DNA from: an uncultured Pelagibacteraceae bacterium | Lineage (GTDB): Bacteria; Pseudomonadota; Alphaproteobacteria; Pelagibacterales; Pelagibacteraceae | NCBI GenBank assembly: GCA_902635845.1 | Contig: CACPPK010000003.1 | Coordinates: 1 to 64,000 of the forward strand | DNA length: 64,000 nucleotides | Reading direction: 5' to 3' | Shown here: piece by piece, positions 27,449-36,842 of the stretch | How positions within the stretch are numbered: the first letter of the stretch is position 1 | How the letters are laid out: each line of letters begins with the position of its first letter | Position numbers and translations under genes: made by a program | Notes under the pieces: generated by a model | What the model was told of the DNA's origin: nothing | The model's database searches: none | The model's input: the letters and a program-made list of their open reading frames with translations, nothing else

Positions 27449-28075
27449 TTATAAATTTATAAAATTATCAATTATTTTAAGCCCAATTTTATCACTTTTC
27501 TCAGGGTGAAATTGAGTTCCAAAAATATTTTCCTTTTCAACAGAGCAAACAATATTCGATGAATAATCTGTTGTTGCAGAAATTACATTTTTATCTTCTG
27601 GAACAAATTCGTAGCTATGTACAAAATACATGTGGGATTTATTTTCAATATCTTTAAAAATTTTACTGTCTTTCGTTATATTAATTTCATTCCAACCAAT
27701 ATGAGGAAGTTTAAATTTTCCTTTTTGGTTATCTATTTTTGATACTTTACCCGATATCCAACCAAGCCCTTTGGTTTCTATTTCCTCATATCCGATATCT
27801 GCAAACATCTGTAATCCAACACAAATACCAAGCAACGGTTTTTTATTATTAATTGCAAATTCATTTAGTGTATCGACTAGACCATTAATATTGATTAATG
27901 CATCAACACAACTTTTAAACGAACCCTGCCCTGGTAAAACAACTTTGTCTGAAGATTTTATCCTTTTTAAATCTGATGTTACCTTGATATTCACTTTATC
28001 TTTGGCAACTTCTTTAAAAGAGTTTATTACCGAGCTTATATTGCCCGAATTATAATCAACAATTGTGACGTTCAT
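27449..28075 (-). CDS. hisH: Imidazole glycerol phosphate synthase, glutaminase subunit HisH
   Basis: Class I glutamine amidotransferase that feeds ammonia to HisF. The 208 residues show the catalytic cysteine in PLLGICVGLQMFADIGYEE (about residue 85) and the His/Glu of FGTQFHPEKSDKIGL (about 190-194). It lies 5 bases after hisB and 1 base before hisA in a hisBHAFE run. Confidence 0.97.
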   Translation of the reverse strand: MNVTIVDYNSGNISSVINSFKEVAKDKVNIKVTSDLKRIKSSDKVVLPGQGSFKSCVDALININGLVDTLNEFAINNKKPLLGICVGLQMFADIGYEEIETKGLGWISGKVSKIDNQKGKFKLPHIGWNEINITKDSKIFKDIENKSHMYFVHSYEFVPEDKNVISATTDYSSNIVCSVEKENIFGTQFHPEKSDKIGLKIIDNFINL

Positions 28076-28080
28076 TAAAC

Positions 28081-28671
28081 TTATAATGATCCTTTAGTGG
28101 ATGGAATGCTTTTCTTGTTTCTTGGATCCATCTCTAATGCAGCTCTTAATGATCTTGCTAATGCTTTATAACAAGACTCGATTATGTGGTGGCTATTATC
28201 ACCATAAATATTTTCTACGTGCATAGTAATACCGGCAGATTGGGAGAAGGCTTGGAACCATTCTTTAAATAACTCAGTATCCATCTCTCCAAGTTTCTCA
28301 ACTTTTAATTTTACTTTCCAAATCAAATAGGGTCTGTTTGAAATATCAATAGCTACTCTTGTTAATGTTTCGTCCATTGGAATAACTGTGTGCGCATATC
28401 TTTTTATTCCTACAAATTTTTTAGCAGCTTTCTTTAAGGCCTCACCTATTGCAATACCTGTGTCCTCTGTTGTGTGATGGAGATCAATATGAGTATCTCC
28501 TTTTGCTTTAACTTTTATATCGATTAAGGAATGCTTTGATAATTGCTCAAGCATATGATTCAGGAAACCTATGCCAGTGTCAATTTGGTACTTACCTTTA
28601 CCATCAATATTTACTTCAACATTAATGCTGGTTTCTTTTGTTTTTCGAGATACTTTTCCTTTTCTAGCCAT
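28081..28671 (-). CDS. hisB: Imidazoleglycerol-phosphate dehydratase
   Basis: Dehydrates imidazole glycerol phosphate, sixth step of histidine synthesis. The 196-residue monofunctional form (no phosphatase domain) has [34 protein letters not shown] and the C-terminal [19 protein letters not shown], which supply the manganese-binding histidines. It is first of the leftward his cluster and divergent from hslV. hisG, hisD, hisC and hisI are not in this window. Confidence 0.97.
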   Translation of the reverse strand: MARKGKVSRKTKETSINVEVNIDGKGKYQIDTGIGFLNHMLEQLSKHSLIDIKVKAKGDTHIDLHHTTEDTGIAIGEALKKAAKKFVGIKRYAHTVIPMDETLTRVAIDISNRPYLIWKVKLKVEKLGEMDTELFKEWFQAFSQSAGITMHVENIYGDNSHHIIESCYKALARSLRAALEMDPRNKKSIPSTKGSL

Positions 28672-28725
28672 ATATTTTTAATGGTATACATACATAATCC
28701 CACTATATCAATATCAGTCTGAACA

Positions 28726-28754
28726 CTTGAAGTATCAAAAATAGTTACCATTTA
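28726..28754 (+). promoter_or_regulatory. Candidate heat-shock (sigma-32-type) promoter of hslVU
   Basis: CTTGAAG at 28726-28732, a 13-base spacer, then TACCATTTA at 28746-28754. This resembles the sigma-32 consensus CTTGAAA / CCCCATNTA. The same spacing is seen at grpE and dnaK in this window. Transcription would start within a few bases of the hslV ATG, suggesting a very short or leaderless mRNA; no clear ribosome-binding site precedes the ATG, which agrees. Judged by eye only. Confidence 0.45.
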
Positions 28755-28760
28755 TTAGGT

Positions 28761-29276
28761 ATGACAACAATTGTGCTAGTTAGAAAAAATAATGAGGTAG
28801 TGGTTGCGGGTGATGGACAAGTAAGTATGGGAAATACAGTTGTAAAAAGCACTGCTTCAAAAGTGAGAAAAATTGAAAAGAGAGATGTGGTGGCAGGATT
28901 TGCAGGTTCGACCGCAGATGCTTTAACTTTATTTGAAAGACTAGAAGGAAAACTTGAAAAACACGCAGGAAATTTATCAAGAGCAGCTGTTGAACTGGCT
29001 AAAGATTGGAGAACAGATAAATATTTAAGAAGATTAGAAGCTCTTATGGCTGTAGGAGACAAAAACAATAGCTATATTATTTCTGGAACAGGTGATGTAT
29101 TAGAACCAGAAGGAGATGTTATTGGAATAGGGTCTGGTGGAAATTATGCACTAGCTGCTGGGAAAGTTTTGATGGAGGGTGCTATGTCTGCTGAAGAAGT
29201 TGCAAAAAAAGCTATCAAAGTAGCAGCTGAAATATGTGTTTTTACAAATGATAATGTTAAAATTGAGAAAATTTAA
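28761..29276 (+). CDS. hslV: ATP-dependent protease subunit HslV
   Basis: Proteolytic core of the HslUV protease. The 171 residues begin [25 protein letters not shown]; Thr2 becomes the N-terminal nucleophile. [49 protein letters not shown] are further signatures. The start overlaps nothing upstream, and hslU begins on its stop codon. It is likely induced with hslU by heat or misfolded protein (see the candidate promoter upstream). Confidence 0.97.
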   Translation: MTTIVLVRKNNEVVVAGDGQVSMGNTVVKSTASKVRKIEKRDVVAGFAGSTADALTLFERLEGKLEKHAGNLSRAAVELAKDWRTDKYLRRLEALMAVGDKNNSYIISGTGDVLEPEGDVIGIGSGGNYALAAGKVLMEGAMSAEEVAKKAIKVAAEICVFTNDNVKIEKI

Positions 29277-30649
29277 TGGATAAATCAAACGTAACGCAGC
29301 TTCATCCCAAAGATAAAAATCAAAAAGAAGAAACTTCTTTAGTAAGTTCTTTATCTCCAAGAGAGATTGTATCCGAGTTAGATAGATTTGTTGTTGGACA
29401 AAATAAAGCAAAAAGAGCCGTTGCTGTTGCTTTAAGAAATAGATGGAGAAGGCAAGCTCTTAAAGGCGAAATGAAAAATGAGGTTTTACCAAAAAATATT
29501 TTAATGATCGGACCGACAGGAGTAGGAAAAACCGAGATATCTAGAAGATTATCAAAATTAGCAGAGGCTCCTTTTGTAAAAGTCGAAGCTACAAGATTTA
29601 CTGAGGTTGGTTACGTTGGAAGAGATGTTGAACAAATCGTAAGAGATTTAATTGAAATAGCCATCTCAATGGAAAAAGTAAAAAAAAGAAAAGAAGTTTT
29701 TGCTCAAGCACAAAAAGCAGCGGAGGAAAAAGTTTTAGATGCTTTAGTTGGAAAAAAAGCAAGTTTAGCAACAAGAGAAAGTTTTAGAAAAAGATTAAGA
29801 AACGGTGATTTGGATGATAATGAGATCGAAATAGCTGTGAGTGACACAGGTTCTGGTGGTGCCTCTTTTGAAATTCCTGGTATGCCTGGTGCAAATGTTG
29901 GAATGATTAACATTGGTGAAATGATTGGAAAATCGATGGGCAATAAGGAAAAAAAGAAAAAAATGACAGTAAAAGAATCTCATGAAATTTTAATTAATGA
30001 TGAGTCAGATAAATTAATAGAACAAGATAAAATTATCAAAGCTGCTAAACTTTCAACTGAAAATAATGGAATAGTATTCTTGGATGAAATTGATAAAATT
30101 TCAGCAAGAACTGATAGAGTTGGCGGTGATGTATCAAGAGAAGGTGTTCAAAGAGATTTATTACCTTTAATTGAGGGAACGACAGTTAATACAAAACATG
30201 GTCCAATTAAAACAGATCACATTTTATTTATTGCTTCTGGAGCGTTTCAGCTTGCTAAACCATCTGATTTACTTCCTGAATTACAAGGAAGATTGCCAAT
30301 CAGAGTAGAACTTGAGGCTTTAACTAGTGAAGATTTTAAGAGAATTTTAAGAGAACCTGATTTTAGTTTAATTAAACAGTATGTGGCGTTATTAAAAACT
30401 GAAAATGTTGATTTAGAGTTTTCAGATGATGGTATAGATGCTATCGCCAATATAGCTTCAGAGGTAAATGCTACAGTTGAAAATATTGGAGCAAGACGAT
30501 TACATACAATAATTGAAAAAATATTAGACGAGATAAGTTTTACAGCAACAGATAGATCTGGAGAAAAAATTATAATTAATAAGGAATATATTAATAATAA
30601 TTTAGATAATTTAGTTAAGGATACAGATTTGTCTAAATTTATCCTTTGA
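29276..30649 (+). CDS. hslU: ATP-dependent protease ATPase subunit HslU
   Basis: AAA+ unfoldase that feeds HslV. 457 residues with [34 protein letters not shown], Walker [10 protein letters not shown] (about residue 80), a variable I domain (about 130-240), Walker [11 protein letters not shown], and a C-terminal tail LSKFIL that docks into HslV. It begins on the last base of the hslV stop (TAATG). A sulfotransferase gene ends 4 bases after its stop on the other strand. Confidence 0.97.
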   Translation: MDKSNVTQLHPKDKNQKEETSLVSSLSPREIVSELDRFVVGQNKAKRAVAVALRNRWRRQALKGEMKNEVLPKNILMIGPTGVGKTEISRRLSKLAEAPFVKVEATRFTEVGYVGRDVEQIVRDLIEIAISMEKVKKRKEVFAQAQKAAEEKVLDALVGKKASLATRESFRKRLRNGDLDDNEIEIAVSDTGSGGASFEIPGMPGANVGMINIGEMIGKSMGNKEKKKKMTVKESHEILINDESDKLIEQDKIIKAAKLSTENNGIVFLDEIDKISARTDRVGGDVSREGVQRDLLPLIEGTTVNTKHGPIKTDHILFIASGAFQLAKPSDLLPELQGRLPIRVELEALTSEDFKRILREPDFSLIKQYVALLKTENVDLEFSDDGIDAIANIASEVNATVENIGARRLHTIIEKILDEISFTATDRSGEKIIINKEYINNNLDNLVKDTDLSKFIL

Positions 30650-30653
30650 CAAA

Positions 30654-31514
30654 TTATATATAACTAAGCTCCTTTAGCTCGTTTTTAAATTCTCTTTCTA
30701 TTTTATCTTTAAAATTTTTTGCAAGCTGATCTGGCTTATTTTCCTTTGGACCATATTTAAAAAAAGTAATATTGTTTCCCTCTTTATCTTTTACCGCTTC
30801 AGGAAATCCCTGCTCTGTTTCTAGTTTTTGCATCTCGTTAAAAGTCGTACTGTTTAATGTATTTTTTAATTTTAAATTATCTATCTTGAAATCTAATTTT
30901 CCCAAAGTGTGGATGAAACTTAGAATTTTGATTAAATTCTTTTCTGGGTCGGAAACTAAATCCTCATACTTAATTAAAAAATATTTTTTTAATTTTTTAA
31001 ATTCTTTCCAACTATTATAATTTGAAGCCCATGAGCCCATATGAGTTATACGCCTTTCATCATTATTTTTTGAATGTATCGTTGCTTCTGTAAGTGTACT
31101 AAAATTCAACATTTTGTCTAAGGTGTCCTCTAAAGACAATTGATGATGATTTGCAAAAGATTTTATAATTGTTCTTGGATCTCTAACAACATAAATTACT
31201 CCCAAGCTATTACTTAAATCTGTAAATTTGTACCCATTAATATCGTGAAAACCAGAGTGAGTTTTCATAAATCTAATTTTATTCTTGTTTTCTAAATTTA
31301 TCTTATTCTGTACATTCATATAATTTTTGACAAGCTCTAAATCATTTGAGGTATCAACACCAAACTTTTTAAATAAACTAACTGATGGAAATTGTTTTAT
31401 TTGCTTTAAAGAGCTCAGCTGAAAATTACCATCTTCAGTAAACAAATAAGATGATAGCAAGGATCTTAGATATGTATTACCACTTTTTGGATAAGATGCT
31501 AACCAAATGATCAT
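30654..31514 (-). CDS. Sulfotransferase-domain protein
   Basis: 286 residues starting MIIWLASYPKSGNTYLRSLL; YPKSGNT is the 5'-phosphosulfate-binding loop of PAPS-dependent sulfotransferases, and VIYVVRDPRTIIKSFANHH is the 3'-phosphate-binding region with the conserved Arg/Ser. KYEDLVSDPEKNLIKILSF is another family motif. No signal peptide, so cytosolic. The acceptor is unknown. It is a clear paralogue of the gene at 57792-58643 with the same N-terminus. It lies between hslU and the Smr gene, overlapping the latter by one base. Confidence 0.86.
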   Translation of the reverse strand: MIIWLASYPKSGNTYLRSLLSSYLFTEDGNFQLSSLKQIKQFPSVSLFKKFGVDTSNDLELVKNYMNVQNKINLENKNKIRFMKTHSGFHDINGYKFTDLSNSLGVIYVVRDPRTIIKSFANHHQLSLEDTLDKMLNFSTLTEATIHSKNNDERRITHMGSWASNYNSWKEFKKLKKYFLIKYEDLVSDPEKNLIKILSFIHTLGKLDFKIDNLKLKNTLNSTTFNEMQKLETEQGFPEAVKDKEGNNITFFKYGPKENKPDQLAKNFKDKIEREFKNELKELSYI

Positions 31515-31939
31515 TAAAGTTTATTATCATAATTTTTTTTTAAAAAAATATAAAAAGCACCCCCTCCTCCATCTTCTAATTTAGCATCTTTAATTTCATT
31601 AATAAGATTCATCAAGTTCCTATTATTAGAAATAAATTCTGGAACAGAATATTTTAAAATACCAAGTTCTTTTGATACGTAAGGATCTTTCTCATTATCA
31701 GAATGAAGCCCTTTCCCGGTTACAACAATTATTTTGCTGATATTATCTATATATGACTTTTTTATAAATTTCTCTATAATTTTGTTGGCTTCATCCAAAG
31801 AGTAACCATGGAGATCTATTGATCTTGTTTTAATAATTTTTTTTTTACTATTTTGTAAATCTTTATTGGGAAGCTTTTCACCTTTATTTATAAAGTTTAA
31901 CCAATCTTTTTTATCTTTATCTGAAATATCGTTACTCAA
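31514..31939 (-). CDS. Smr-domain protein
   Basis: 141 residues with a C-terminal Smr domain: SIDLHGYSLDEANKIIEKFIKK (DLHG motif, about residues 40-60), IIVVTGKGLHS and GGGGAFYIFLKK. Smr domains nick DNA or cleave RNA in some proteins; in small alphaproteobacterial members the activity is unproven. The start appears to be TTG at 31939, directly after the stop of the Tim44-like gene. The Tim44-like/Smr pairing is common in alphaproteobacteria. Confidence 0.87.
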   Translation of the reverse strand: MSNDISDKDKKDWLNFINKGEKLPNKDLQNSKKKIIKTRSIDLHGYSLDEANKIIEKFIKKSYIDNISKIIVVTGKGLHSDNEKDPYVSKELGILKYSVPEFISNNRNLMNLINEIKDAKLEDGGGGAFYIFLKKNYDNKL

Positions 31940-32539
31940 TTATGTTAAAATATTAACAAGCTGCCAATTAGGATTTGAAGATGTAGTATCTCTTGAAAAA
32001 ACCCAGGTATCATAAATTTTTTTAATTTTCTCTGGGTCTCCTGAAATTATTTTTTTTTCTTTATCTTTTATACAAGTTATTACTTCAGCTATAAAATCAA
32101 CTGTAACATTCAATATTTTACCTATTTTTTTATGTTCTTTTATAGTTGCAGAATTTATTCCTATAAAAGTTATTTCTGCGTAATGACCTCTTCCACTTCG
32201 TTCTTTTAGAGCATCATTAAATTGATCATATATTTTTGAATTTAAAAGTGGCTTGCTTTCAACTATTTTATTATCATTATCACTAAAATCAGTAATTATT
32301 GTTTCATAAGCAATTTTTGCTCCTTTTAGGAATTCTTTTTGAGCATCATCATCAAAGTTATCGTTAACTTTTTTTGGCTGATCTAAATTTTTTATATTTT
32401 TTAAAACTTCTTTAATCTGTGGATTAGCTTTACCCTCGAAGCCAGTTCTTTTGCCTAGAATACCTCTTAGTCTCAAAAAGATAAACCCGGCTATCATTGC
32501 CAACAAAATAATATCGATATATTCAAAGCTATAATTCAT
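31940..32539 (-). CDS. Tim44/TimA-family inner-membrane protein
   Basis: 199 residues from ATG 32539 (MNYSFEYIDIILLAMIAGFIFLRLRGILGKRTG). One N-terminal membrane helix (about residues 5-22) precedes a Tim44-like soluble domain (about 75-198; FLKGAKIAYETIITDFSDND and VTVDFIAEV). Alphaproteobacterial relatives are the proposed ancestors of mitochondrial Tim44. A longer start at 32581 would put polar residues before the membrane helix, so I prefer the inner ATG. Divergent from fxsA, next to secB, which fits a link to protein export. Confidence 0.82.
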   Translation of the reverse strand: MNYSFEYIDIILLAMIAGFIFLRLRGILGKRTGFEGKANPQIKEVLKNIKNLDQPKKVNDNFDDDAQKEFLKGAKIAYETIITDFSDNDNKIVESKPLLNSKIYDQFNDALKERSGRGHYAEITFIGINSATIKEHKKIGKILNVTVDFIAEVITCIKDKEKKIISGDPEKIKKIYDTWVFSRDTTSSNPNWQLVNILT

Positions 32540-32597
32540 ATCATTATAGTAATTACTCTGTTGATTAATTTCAACCAGCAATTTAGATTAGGGTCAA

Positions 32598-33020
32598 ATG
32601 AACTCAATTTTATTTTTTATAATCTTCATACCGATTGTTGAAATATATCTTTTGATTAAAATTGGATCTCAAATTGGTGCAATTACTACAATTTTGTTAA
32701 TATTTACAACTGCTATTGTTGGGATTTACTACGCTAAATATGAAGGTCTTAATACTTTAAAATCTGGAATTTTTCAATTAAGCAAAAATGAGGCTCCTGC
32801 ATATGAAATAATTTCTGGAGCTGCAATTGCATTTGCCGCTCTGCTTTTAATAATACCAGGATTTTTGACGGATTTAGTAGGTTTTTTAATGATCTTTCCA
32901 CCAAGTAGAAAATTTTTATTTAACAAATTGTCTAAAAGATTTGACCATAAAAAAAAGAAAAATGATTATATAGATGGTGATTTTGAAGATATACAAGATG
33001 ACGATGACAGAAAAATATAA
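32598..33020 (+). CDS. fxsA: FxsA-family membrane protein
   Basis: 140 residues with about three to four membrane segments (starting ILFFIIFIPIVEIYLLIKIGSQIGAITTILLIF) and the FxsA pattern GAAIAFAALLLIIPGFLTDLVGFLMIFPPSRK. In E. coli the homologue counteracts exclusion of phage T7 by F; its normal role is unknown. The C-terminal tail is acidic. Its end overlaps the start of secB by about 20 bases. Confidence 0.86.
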   Translation: MNSILFFIIFIPIVEIYLLIKIGSQIGAITTILLIFTTAIVGIYYAKYEGLNTLKSGIFQLSKNEAPAYEIISGAAIAFAALLLIIPGFLTDLVGFLMIFPPSRKFLFNKLSKRFDHKKKKNDYIDGDFEDIQDDDDRKI

Positions 33021-33426
33021 AATTTTAGGTAAATTTATAAAAGATTTGTCTAGTGAGACACCTGATGTTGAAACATACTTATATGTACGAGATAGAATTG
33101 GGAAATATCAACTTGATATCGATATTAATTCAAGAGCTTTAAAAAATAAAATGGTAGAAATTAATACTATTTTTAAATTTTTAGATAAAGATAATAGTGA
33201 AAAAAAAGCTCATTTTGAAATTGTACACACAACTGTTGTTAAAATTGATGATGACGTAAAAGAAAAAAAGGAAATGGAAAAAATTATATTGGTTGATGTA
33301 CAAACAAAGATTTATCCTGATCTAGAAAAATCTTTACTGAATCTCCTTCATAACTCGGGTTATGTGGGAATAAACTTTGATAAAAAAGTTGACTTCGAGG
33401 ATTTATATAAAAAAAAATTTAATTAA
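32998..33426 (+). CDS. secB: Protein-export chaperone SecB
   Basis: Cytosolic chaperone keeping preproteins unfolded for SecA. Starting at ATG 32998 gives 142 residues (MTMTEKYKILGKFIKDLSSETPDVETYLY), with ATG 33004 as a close alternative. DIDINSRALKNKMVEINTIFKF and HFEIVHTTVVKI match the SecB beta sheet. It is divergent from enteric SecB, as usual in SAR11. Overlaps fxsA at its start and dnaQ at its end (convergent, 8 bases). Confidence 0.84.
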   Translation: MTMTEKYKILGKFIKDLSSETPDVETYLYVRDRIGKYQLDIDINSRALKNKMVEINTIFKFLDKDNSEKKAHFEIVHTTVVKIDDDVKEKKEMEKIILVDVQTKIYPDLEKSLLNLLHNSGYVGINFDKKVDFEDLYKKKFN

Positions 33427-34084
33427 AAAAATTTTTTTTTAAGTTTTGGTTTAAATATTGTTTGTGTTTGACAATTTCACTCTCAGTTGCCTTAACTACT
33501 TTTTTAAAATATTTAATTTTAGAGTTCTCAATATTTTTATTTGCTATCTTTATATCTTGAAAATTAAGTGTGGGCTCCGTTTGATCTATTAAGTTAATAT
33601 AAACTTTTGCCAACAAATCACAATCGACCAAGGCTGTATGCTGAATTCTTTTAGAATTATCAATTCTGAAACGTTTACAAAGACCATCCAAACTTACAGA
33701 TGAACCAGGAAATTTATTTCTAGCTAAGACCAAAGTGTCTACAATTGGATTGGATAATTTATCAATACCCAATAGCATTAACTCATTGTTTAGATGAGCT
33801 AGGTCAAATTCAGCATTGTGAATAATTAATTTTTTATCTTTAATAAAATTTAAAAATTCTTCGCTTACTTGATTGAATTTTTTTTGTTCAGATAGAAATT
33901 CATCTGTATATCCATGAACTTTAAAGGCCTGCTCTGATACTTTTCTTTCCGGGTTTAAATAACAGTGAAATTTGTTTTTTGTTGGTATTAGATTTTCTAA
34001 CTCTATACAGCCTATTTCAACGATCCTATGGCCTTCTTGAACTGAAATTCCTGTGGTTTCAGTATCTAATACAACTTCTTTCAT
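33419..34084 (-). CDS. dnaQ: DNA polymerase III epsilon subunit (proofreading exonuclease)
   Basis: 3'-5' proofreading exonuclease of the replicase. 221 residues with DEDDh motifs: VVLDTETTGISVQEGHRIVEIG (ExoI, D7/E9), IIHNAEFDLAHLN (ExoII) and HTALVDCDLLAKVY (ExoIII). The C-terminal tail after about residue 180 would bind the alpha subunit. It follows coaE without spacing (34084/34085). The dnaQ-coaE-aroE-maf order beside the proposed origin is conserved in alphaproteobacteria. Confidence 0.95.
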   Translation of the reverse strand: MKEVVLDTETTGISVQEGHRIVEIGCIELENLIPTKNKFHCYLNPERKVSEQAFKVHGYTDEFLSEQKKFNQVSEEFLNFIKDKKLIIHNAEFDLAHLNNELMLLGIDKLSNPIVDTLVLARNKFPGSSVSLDGLCKRFRIDNSKRIQHTALVDCDLLAKVYINLIDQTEPTLNFQDIKIANKNIENSKIKYFKKVVKATESEIVKHKQYLNQNLKKNFFN

Positions 34085-34654
34085 TTATAAAATTTCTTTT
34101 AATATTTTATTTATACTACTTTTTAAAGGTTTTTTCTTAAAATTATTTTTAATAATAAAATGTGATTTTCTTTTTTTATAAGGAGAAGAAAATTGAATTT
34201 TCTTAAACTTATTTATAAGTTTTCGATTAAAATTTGGTCTTTTTTTCAACCTTTTTTCTATATCAAGATTTTTTGAATCTACAAAAACCAATATATCGTT
34301 TTTGTTGTTAATTTTATTTTCTAACAATAAAGGAATATCTAGTATTAATATCTTTTTATTTCTATTTTTTTTTAAAAACAATTTTAATGCTTTTCTAATT
34401 TCAAAATGAACTATTGAGATTATTTTTTTTAAATTAACTTTATTACTTAATATTGCTTTTGTAATTTCTTTTTTATCAATTGGAAAAGAAAAAATATAAT
34501 TAGGTAATTTCTTCTTTAATTTTTTAAAAGTTTTTTTATCTTTTTTATAAAGTTTTGATACCTCATAATCTGCATTAAAAACTGGATACCCAAAGTTGTT
34601 TGCAACATAACTTTTTCCTGAACCTATATCTCCTAAAATTCCTATTCTAATCAT
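34085..34654 (-). CDS. coaE: Dephospho-CoA kinase
   Basis: Last step of coenzyme A synthesis. 189 residues with the P-loop GILGDIGSGKSYVANNFG (residues 5-22), the substrate-lid region and LILDIPLLLENKINNKND. The lysine-rich sequence reflects the AT bias. It overlaps aroE by 8 bases and abuts dnaQ. Confidence 0.92.
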   Translation of the reverse strand: MIRIGILGDIGSGKSYVANNFGYPVFNADYEVSKLYKKDKKTFKKLKKKLPNYIFSFPIDKKEITKAILSNKVNLKKIISIVHFEIRKALKLFLKKNRNKKILILDIPLLLENKINNKNDILVFVDSKNLDIEKRLKKRPNFNRKLINKFKKIQFSSPYKKRKSHFIIKNNFKKKPLKSSINKILKEIL

Positions 34655-35441
34655 TATTTAAAATTTCAAGAATCTCATTATTAATTTGTGGTGTTATTCC
34701 ATGCCACAATTTGAATGCTTCTAGAGCCTGATAAACAAACATTAGCTTACCATTCTCTGTTTTATTTCCAAATTTTTTTCCCTCTTTTAAAAAATTGGTT
34801 TCTGCAGGATTATAAATTACATCATAAAATAGTTTATTGCTTCCACTTTTTGAAAAATCTAAATTAATAGTTTCTTTATCTAGTCCCAAACTGGTGGCAT
34901 TGATAATGACATCAAAATCTATTATTTCACCCCAATCCAATATCTTTAAATTATTAAATCGTAACTTCAAATCTTCCGCTTTTTTTTTAGTTCTATTACT
35001 AACAACTATTTGTGAAACAAACATTTTTTTTAAAGCAAAAATTATTGAAGGAACCACGCCGCCCGCACCTAAAATAATAACTTTTTTATCTTGAATGTTA
35101 AAATTTAATTTTTTAATAGCCTCTGTAAAACCAACTATGTCAGTGTTATGTCCAACCAACTTGTCATTGCTAAAAATTATTGTATTAACAGATTGTGTTT
35201 GTTCTGCTTCTGGGCTTAATTTGTCTAAATAAGGAATTACGGCTTTTTTAAATGGAACAGTAACATTAATACCATTTATTTTTTTTTCTTTAACTTTAGA
35301 AATTACAGATTGTAAATCTTTCTCATCAATTTTTTTTTTATCATATTTGGCATTAATATTATTCTCGTTAAACCAATAATTATGAAGTTTTGGCGACAAA
35401 GAATGATCAATAGGATTTCCAATTACAAAATATTTTTTCAT
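34647..35441 (-). CDS. aroE: Shikimate dehydrogenase
   Basis: Reduces 3-dehydroshikimate in the shikimate pathway. From ATG 35441, 264 residues: VIGNPIDHSLSPKLHN (shikimate-binding Ser), NVTVPFKKAVIPYLD (catalytic Lys), NTDIVGF (catalytic Asp) and the NADP-binding glycine motif LGAGGVVPSI. A GTG one codon upstream is an alternative start. It starts exactly on the last base of the maf stop region, implying coupling. Confidence 0.95.
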   Translation of the reverse strand: MKKYFVIGNPIDHSLSPKLHNYWFNENNINAKYDKKKIDEKDLQSVISKVKEKKINGINVTVPFKKAVIPYLDKLSPEAEQTQSVNTIIFSNDKLVGHNTDIVGFTEAIKKLNFNIQDKKVIILGAGGVVPSIIFALKKMFVSQIVVSNRTKKKAEDLKLRFNNLKILDWGEIIDFDVIINATSLGLDKETINLDFSKSGSNKLFYDVIYNPAETNFLKEGKKFGNKTENGKLMFVYQALEAFKLWHGITPQINNEILEILNND

Positions 35442-36025
35442 CACAGTGAGTTTATATATTCCTTAATTTTTTTTACGGGTAGGCCCATAATTGTATCTTC
35501 GTCTCCCTCTATGCTTGTGAACAGATTTCTGCCCTCACCCTCTATTTGATAAACATTGTATGCATAAAGAGTTGTATCAGGTATTTTAGATAAGTAATTT
35601 TTAAGCTCATCATCAGATAAATTTTTCATTGAAAGTTTGGCTTTATCAGTATGGTTCCAGATCATCGATCCGTTTTTTGATACGCAAACAGAACTTATTA
35701 AAAAATGAGATTTACCATTAAGTTTCTTTAATATTTTCATCGCCTCTCCTCGAGTTTCTGGCTTAGATATTAATTCACCGTTCAAATCTATCACGCTGTC
35801 TGCTCCTAAAACGATTTCATCAGTTTTTTTCATGCTTACTTTGTTTGCCTTTAATTCAGCTAGATTTTTTGAAATTAACTCTGGACTTGCTTTCTCTTTT
35901 AATAAACTTAATTTAACAATATCCTCATCTACATTCGATGGTTCAACAACATTTTTAATGTTATTTTTATCTAAAATTTCTTTTCGTACTTTACTCTTTG
36001 ATGCAAGAATTATTTTACTTGGCAT
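35441..36025 (-). CDS. maf: Maf-family nucleoside triphosphate pyrophosphatase
   Basis: Hydrolyses noncanonical or methylated nucleotides (Maf/YhdE/YceF family). The 194 residues start IILASKSKVRKEIL (S/R/K motif) and include VLGADSVIDLNGELISKP and YNVYQIEGEGRNLFTSIEGDEDTIMGLP. Which subfamily (dTTP/UTP or m7GTP) cannot be told from these motifs with certainty. It overlaps the PPDK regulator by 11 bases. Confidence 0.92.
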   Translation of the reverse strand: MPSKIILASKSKVRKEILDKNNIKNVVEPSNVDEDIVKLSLLKEKASPELISKNLAELKANKVSMKKTDEIVLGADSVIDLNGELISKPETRGEAMKILKKLNGKSHFLISSVCVSKNGSMIWNHTDKAKLSMKNLSDDELKNYLSKIPDTTLYAYNVYQIEGEGRNLFTSIEGDEDTIMGLPVKKIKEYINSL

Positions 36026-36842
36026 TGTTTAAATATATTTCGTGAATTTTGATAATCGATGCTGCGGTTTCCTCAACAGATTTTCTTGTAACATCTATTA
36101 GGGGCCATTTATATTTTTGAAAAGTTTTTTTTGCATCTAAAACTTCTTTTTTTATGTTTTCTAGATCTGTATATTTTATGTTTTCTGTTTCTCTTAATGA
36201 ATTCATTCTATTTTTTCTTAAATCAGCCAGCCTTTCAGGTTCTGTGCTTAATCCGACAACACAGGAAAGCTTGGGATTTTGCTTTAATTTCTCTGGTAAT
36301 GAATTTTCATTTACCAGGGGTATATTTGATGTTTTAAATCCTTTGTTTGCAAGATATATGGATGTCGGCGTTTTACTTGTTCTGCTTACTCCAACTAGAA
36401 TAATATCTGATTTGTCTATTTCGTTAATTAAGTTTCCATCGTCGTGGTTCATTGTGAATTGAATTGCTTCTATCCTGTCATAATACTCCTCATTTAAAAT
36501 ATGTTGGCCGCTTGGTTCGTGGGTTGCTTTTTGATTAAGAATTTTTGAGAAATTTAGAATTAAATTTCCCAATACACCGAAACATGGAATTTTTTTGTCT
36601 TCACTCACATTTGCTAAATACTTAGCTAAGTTATTATCAACAATGGTATATAAAATTATTGCGTTTGTATTTTTTTCTGCGTCTTCTAAAATTTTTAAAA
36701 TTTGATTTTCTGTCCTGGTAAAAGAATATGAATGAATTTTATATTCTATATTTATAAATTGAGCTTTTAGAGCCAAAAATATTCTATCTAAAGTCTCGCC
36801 CGTTGAATCTGAAATCAAGTATATTTGATATGTATTATTCAT
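36015..36842 (-). CDS. ppsR: Pyruvate,phosphate dikinase / PEP synthase regulatory protein
   Basis: Bifunctional serine/threonine kinase and pyrophosphorylase (DUF299) that switches pyruvate phosphate dikinase or PEP synthase off and on. 275 residues with ISDSTGETLDRIF at the N-terminus and the ADP-binding P-loop GVSRTSKTPTSIYLANKG (about residues 151-168). It faces away from hemE across the proposed origin; this hemE / DUF299 / maf / aroE / coaE / dnaQ arrangement borders oriC in several alphaproteobacteria. Confidence 0.93.
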   Translation of the reverse strand: MNNTYQIYLISDSTGETLDRIFLALKAQFINIEYKIHSYSFTRTENQILKILEDAEKNTNAIILYTIVDNNLAKYLANVSEDKKIPCFGVLGNLILNFSKILNQKATHEPSGQHILNEEYYDRIEAIQFTMNHDDGNLINEIDKSDIILVGVSRTSKTPTSIYLANKGFKTSNIPLVNENSLPEKLKQNPKLSCVVGLSTEPERLADLRKNRMNSLRETENIKYTDLENIKKEVLDAKKTFQKYKWPLIDVTRKSVEETAASIIKIHEIYLNNAK

